Positions 61,801 to 64,000 of a stretch of 64,000 bases of DNA are shown piece after piece. Source of the DNA: Rhea pennata (taxonomy: Eukaryota > Chordata > Aves > Rheiformes > Rheidae); assembly GCF_028389875.1 (NCBI RefSeq), contig NC_084671.1, positions 26,319,083 to 26,383,082 on the forward strand. Reading direction: 5' to 3'. A program made the position numbers and the translations under genes. The stretch's first letter is position 1. The number at the start of each line of letters is the position of its first letter. Below the pieces are notes generated by a model. It was given only the letters and a program-made list of their open reading frames with translations, made no database searches and was not told the DNA's origin.

Positions 61801-63849
61801 GAGGTCAGATCCTAATTTGAAATAAAATCATTAAAATCTTTATTTTTAATTATATTGAAAGGAAAAATATCCTTATTTATTTATTTATTGGAAAGGAATC
61901 AAGCAGTAAGTGCTTTCTTCCACTCCAGAAGTCTTAGCACCCTCAATAAGGAAAAGTTACTGGGGTTTCCTGCAGGGTTTCTGAGTGACAGGATATCACC
62001 TAAGGCCAGTGGTTCAGTTGTACAGACACCTGTGGCTGGGAAACAGGACTGCATTCCCTACCATAGCTATTCTGTTTCAGGCTGAGATCATGCAACACTC
62101 TTAGTTCACCAAGCAACAGAGGAGAGGAGCGGGGGTAAAATTGTACTCCATGCTGCTCAAGAATTATTGCCTTCTGCTTCTTAGATTATTAGCTGGCAGC
62201 CCACAAACATTAACTTCTTCAGAGAAGTAGGAAACCACTTGTTCCTGTAAGGAACCATTTAAATAAGTAACATGGGAGGGTGGGGAAGAGGGGGATGGAC
62301 AGCACCACACTGACAGGGAAAGGCCTCTAAGGACAATGCATGAAATGGGAACTCTTCCAGGTTCATGCAGCCCAAGTGACCTCAGCCTTCACACAAACGG
62401 ACTGCTGCTGCCACTCTTCAGAAACCTCTCTCAGCAGCCCGGCATCCTATCAGGCTTCTCAAGGTTACTTTGAGCTCAGTATCTTCTTGTAATTGATATC
62501 TAAATTCTGTCACTGCCCTGCATTAATAAAAATCTGTGTCTAGGTCTCAGCTACAGCTTGGAAACTACTACCATTCCCTCCAAGTCTCCACTGTTCAGTC
62601 CTAGTGAAAAGTTATCTTTCAAGCGATTTCTTTCCAATTGGACCCTGCACAAAAGGGCATCAGACAGAACCAGATCATGTCTTTGTACAGAGACTTGAGG
62701 ACTTGACTGCTGTTGTCACCCATAGTCCAGTTGGCTGCTTGACAGGGAAATGGTGGGTGTTACACTCACTTGGGTAGAGGATCTTTGTGTTCAGCATTGG
62801 CAAGTTGTCCCGGTTTCCTGTCTGGGGAGGAAGAGATGCAGAGCTGCCCAGCGACAAACTTCCTTTGTTTATTAGTCTTTCACAAGGAGACTTGGACACT
62901 GTAAAATACAATACAAACATCGCTATTGACAAACATAGCGTGCGACTCAGACCAGCACATAACAGCACAACCCAAGCAGCAAGACTGGGTTAGGAATCAC
63001 TCAACAACAAAACACTCTAGCCACTATAAAACAAAGAGCTGACAGAAGCAGTCATTAAGAGTTAGAGATGTGGCATATGTGCAACCAGTGCAGTCAGAAA
63101 AGCTCACAAATTGGAGGCACAGAAATGTCATATACAAATACTAGAAATGGAGATGAGAAAAAGCTGGTGCCAGCAGCACAGTAGACAGGCTATTTGGCTC
63201 CCAGTTCATACTCAGCTAAGTTCCAAATACACTTGCAGTGATCAGGGATCTCTAACAAATTACTCACTTAACACAGTTATTAAAGCAAACTGTCTTTCCT
63301 TCTCTGTTATCTGCAACGGATGGCAAGGAGCTTACAGGGAAATGTCATGATGACAAGAAAAATACTCAAGACCATCCTTGTCAAAGCACTGAAAGCCAAG
63401 AAACCCAGATTACTGGCTAAAGTATGAGAAAATCTCAGAATCTCAAGTTCCACACGCTAAGATCACAGATCAGCCGTCAGAAATATGAAAAACTGGCTGT
63501 ATGATGCACAGGCTTGAGCCCCAAAAACGTGTAGGACATAATATTCAAAGCTAAAAACAATCGTCCAAAAATTAGAGAAAAACAGAACTTGGAAGTTAAT
63601 GCATGTAACACCTCCCCCACATTTCTAGCACAAATAGAGTCGCTGTTTGGAGAGATCTGCATGGTGGCAGCCCTAGAGCGGTACCTTTCCGCTGGCTCCT
63701 CCCTTTGGACACTCCATAGCTGCTGCTGTGCGATGATGACTGCAGGGAGATTTTGTCCTCATTCCTCAGCTCCTTACCCTCTTCAGAAGCTGACAGACTA
63801 AGGATGAAGCCCTCTTGCTCCTGGGTCTGGGCATTCTGCTCATCCACAG
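49809..63849 (-). CDS. DGKD: DGKD (diacylglycerol kinase delta), C-terminal 589 residues
   Basis: DGKD phosphorylates diacylglycerol to phosphatidic acid at membranes and thereby damps protein kinase C signalling. Fifteen exons in the window join in phase and give the C-terminal half. It comprises a Ser-rich linker, the kinase accessory domain (from about [20 protein letters not shown] to [16 protein letters not shown]), a helical linker ([33 protein letters not shown]) and the SAM domain ([15 protein letters not shown] to [18 protein letters not shown]), ending in ASEV and TAG. The SAM domain drives polymerisation of the delta isoform. Type II kinases delta, eta and kappa share the accessory domain. 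The order and sequence of the post-domain linker and the SAM tail fit delta best. The PH, C1 and catalytic exons lie beyond 64000. Confidence 0.92.
51042..51172 (-). CDS. DGKD: DGKD exon: SAM domain, main part
   Basis: It encodes [20 protein letters not shown] and then [20 protein letters not shown] and RDLK. These are helices 1 to 4 of the SAM domain used for oligomer formation. The donor is gtactt. Confidence 0.93.
52447..52564 (-). CDS. DGKD: DGKD exon: basic segment before SAM
   Basis: It encodes [20 protein letters not shown] and then [19 protein letters not shown]. It is strongly basic. It ends in phase 1. Confidence 0.92.
52907..53026 (-). CDS. DGKD: DGKD exon: helical linker, [10 protein letters not shown]
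   Basis: It encodes [20 protein letters not shown] and then [20 protein letters not shown]. It is 40 codons, phase 0; the start at CAA is chosen by phase and family match. Confidence 0.9.
53341..53433 (-). CDS. DGKD: DGKD exon: helical linker, [12 protein letters not shown]
   Basis: It encodes [20 protein letters not shown] and then [11 protein letters not shown]. It is 31 codons, phase 0. Confidence 0.92.
53600..53711 (-). CDS. DGKD: DGKD exon: helical linker, [11 protein letters not shown]
   Basis: It encodes [20 protein letters not shown] and then [18 protein letters not shown]. It ends in phase 0 at gtactt. Confidence 0.92.
54486..54637 (-). CDS. DGKD: DGKD exon: first post-accessory linker
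   Basis: It encodes [20 protein letters not shown] and further to [19 protein letters not shown]. The acceptor is ctatgtttttag and the donor is gtggga, in phase 2. Confidence 0.92.
54706..54978 (-). other. Open reading frame starting in the SINE tail
   Basis: A 90-codon frame whose ATG is supplied by the terminal SINE octamer. It then runs through unique intron sequence ([20 protein letters not shown] and further, rich in Leu, Ala, Lys and Gln) to TAG. It looks protein-like and would form amphipathic helices, but I recognise no family. It could be an old insertion's coding remnant, an unused exon, or chance. Confidence 0.2.
54975..55122 (-). mobile_element. tRNA-Ile-headed, CR1-tailed SINE (TguSINE1-like)
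   Basis: Read on the minus strand, the right part matches tRNA-Ile(AAT): A box TAGCTCAGTTGG, anticodon arm with CTAATAA, and B box GGTTAGATCCC (the usual GGTTCGATCCC, mutated). It is followed by GGTTAGACTAGATGATCTCC, the reverse of the CR1 3' end, and by ATTCTGTG/ATTCTATG octamers at the left border. A short shared CAAAA may be the target duplication. It lies in a DGKD intron, in sense with the gene. Such tRNA-Ile/CR1 SINEs are known to me from passerines. Confidence 0.8.
57530..57664 (-). CDS. DGKD: DGKD exon: end of the accessory domain
   Basis: It encodes [20 protein letters not shown] and then [20 protein letters not shown] and LTRDR. The motif P-V-Q-V-D-G-E-A-W is typical of the family. 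It is 45 codons, phase 0. Confidence 0.95.
58054..58167 (-). CDS. DGKD: DGKD exon: accessory domain, [14 protein letters not shown]
   Basis: It encodes [20 protein letters not shown] and then [18 protein letters not shown]. It is 38 codons, phase 0. Confidence 0.94.
58743..58850 (-). CDS. DGKD: DGKD exon: accessory domain, [12 protein letters not shown]
   Basis: It encodes [20 protein letters not shown] and then [16 protein letters not shown], a signature block of eukaryotic diacylglycerol kinases. It is 36 codons, phase 0 at both ends. Confidence 0.94.
59611..59707 (-). CDS. DGKD: DGKD exon: accessory domain, NMMWYGVLG
   Basis: It encodes [20 protein letters not shown] and then [13 protein letters not shown]. 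The acceptor is tgtctccttag and the exon ends in phase 0. Confidence 0.93.
60516..60626 (-). CDS. DGKD: DGKD exon: accessory domain, [13 protein letters not shown]
   Basis: It encodes [20 protein letters not shown] and then [16 protein letters not shown], the most conserved block of the kinase accessory domain. The acceptor is tgtttggcag and the donor is gtgggt. Confidence 0.93.
61546..61642 (-). CDS. DGKD: DGKD exon: start of the accessory region
   Basis: It encodes [20 protein letters not shown] and then [13 protein letters not shown]. It is 97 bases with acceptor tttcccacag and ends in phase 2. Confidence 0.92.
62770..62898 (-). CDS. DGKD: DGKD exon: linker to the accessory domain
   Basis: It encodes [20 protein letters not shown] and then [20 protein letters not shown] and LYP. 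The donor is gtgagt, in phase 1. Confidence 0.92.
63685..63849 (-). CDS. DGKD: DGKD exon: Ser-rich linker before the accessory domain
   Basis: It encodes [20 protein letters not shown] and further to [11 protein letters not shown]. It is polar and probably disordered, with many Ser as possible phosphorylation sites. The acceptor is ctctccttacag and the donor is gtaccg. Confidence 0.88.
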
Positions 63850-64000
63850 CTGTAAGGAGAGGGAAAACAGGTTAGTGCTTCACAGTTCTGGCAGTAAGAA
63901 ACATTTTCCACTGACGTAAGTAAAGATAGGATGGGACTCTAAAGGCCCTGACTCTTTATAACAACGAATGGGAATAACTAAAAGCTTTCCTATGCCATTT

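Overview
The window looks like nuclear DNA of a bird. It holds small exons with GT-AG borders, vertebrate-specific genes, and one SINE made of a tRNA-Ile head and a CR1 3' tail. That SINE type is the one I know from passerine genomes, so a songbird is the best guess; bird is much safer than passerine. Exon borders were set by hand from splice sites and reading phase. Exon phases join without a break in all four recognised genes.

Layout. 570-6635 (+) is the 3' half of IWS1, a transcription-elongation factor, with two alternative last exons. 7174-9814 (+) holds three small in-phase exon-like pieces that I cannot assign. 10166-28611 (-) is a complete Gla-EGF-EGF-serine protease gene of the factor VII/X type, lying next to protein C. 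Its exon coding the activation segment is very large and rich in glycosylation sites. Its last intron is filled by about 9 kb of GT/G-rich tandem repeat (11128-20104). 31157-41490 (-) is the complete coding part of protein C (PROC), with a likely non-coding first exon and an HNF1/FOXA-type promoter near 41838-41924. 45708-63849 (-) is the 3' half of DGKD, coding the accessory domain to the SAM domain, with a probable 4 kb 3' UTR. The order DGKD-PROC-protease-IWS1 has three genes on the minus strand converging on IWS1.

How the genes work together. The two proteases share the same eight-exon coding plan, including a 161-base Gla exon, a 25-base helix exon and a 118-base His exon. They are clearly tandem paralogues, both vitamin K-dependent plasma zymogens, probably expressed in liver. 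IWS1 and DGKD are unrelated housekeeping or signalling neighbours.

The least ordinary items are the duplicated IWS1 terminal exon, the protease's glycosylated activation segment of about 193 residues, the giant intronic repeat with higher-order structure, the unassigned exons at 7174-9814, a PROC that lacks the usual dibasic chain-cleavage site, a perfect 15-bp hairpin at 42106-42140, and an open reading frame that starts in the SINE tail.
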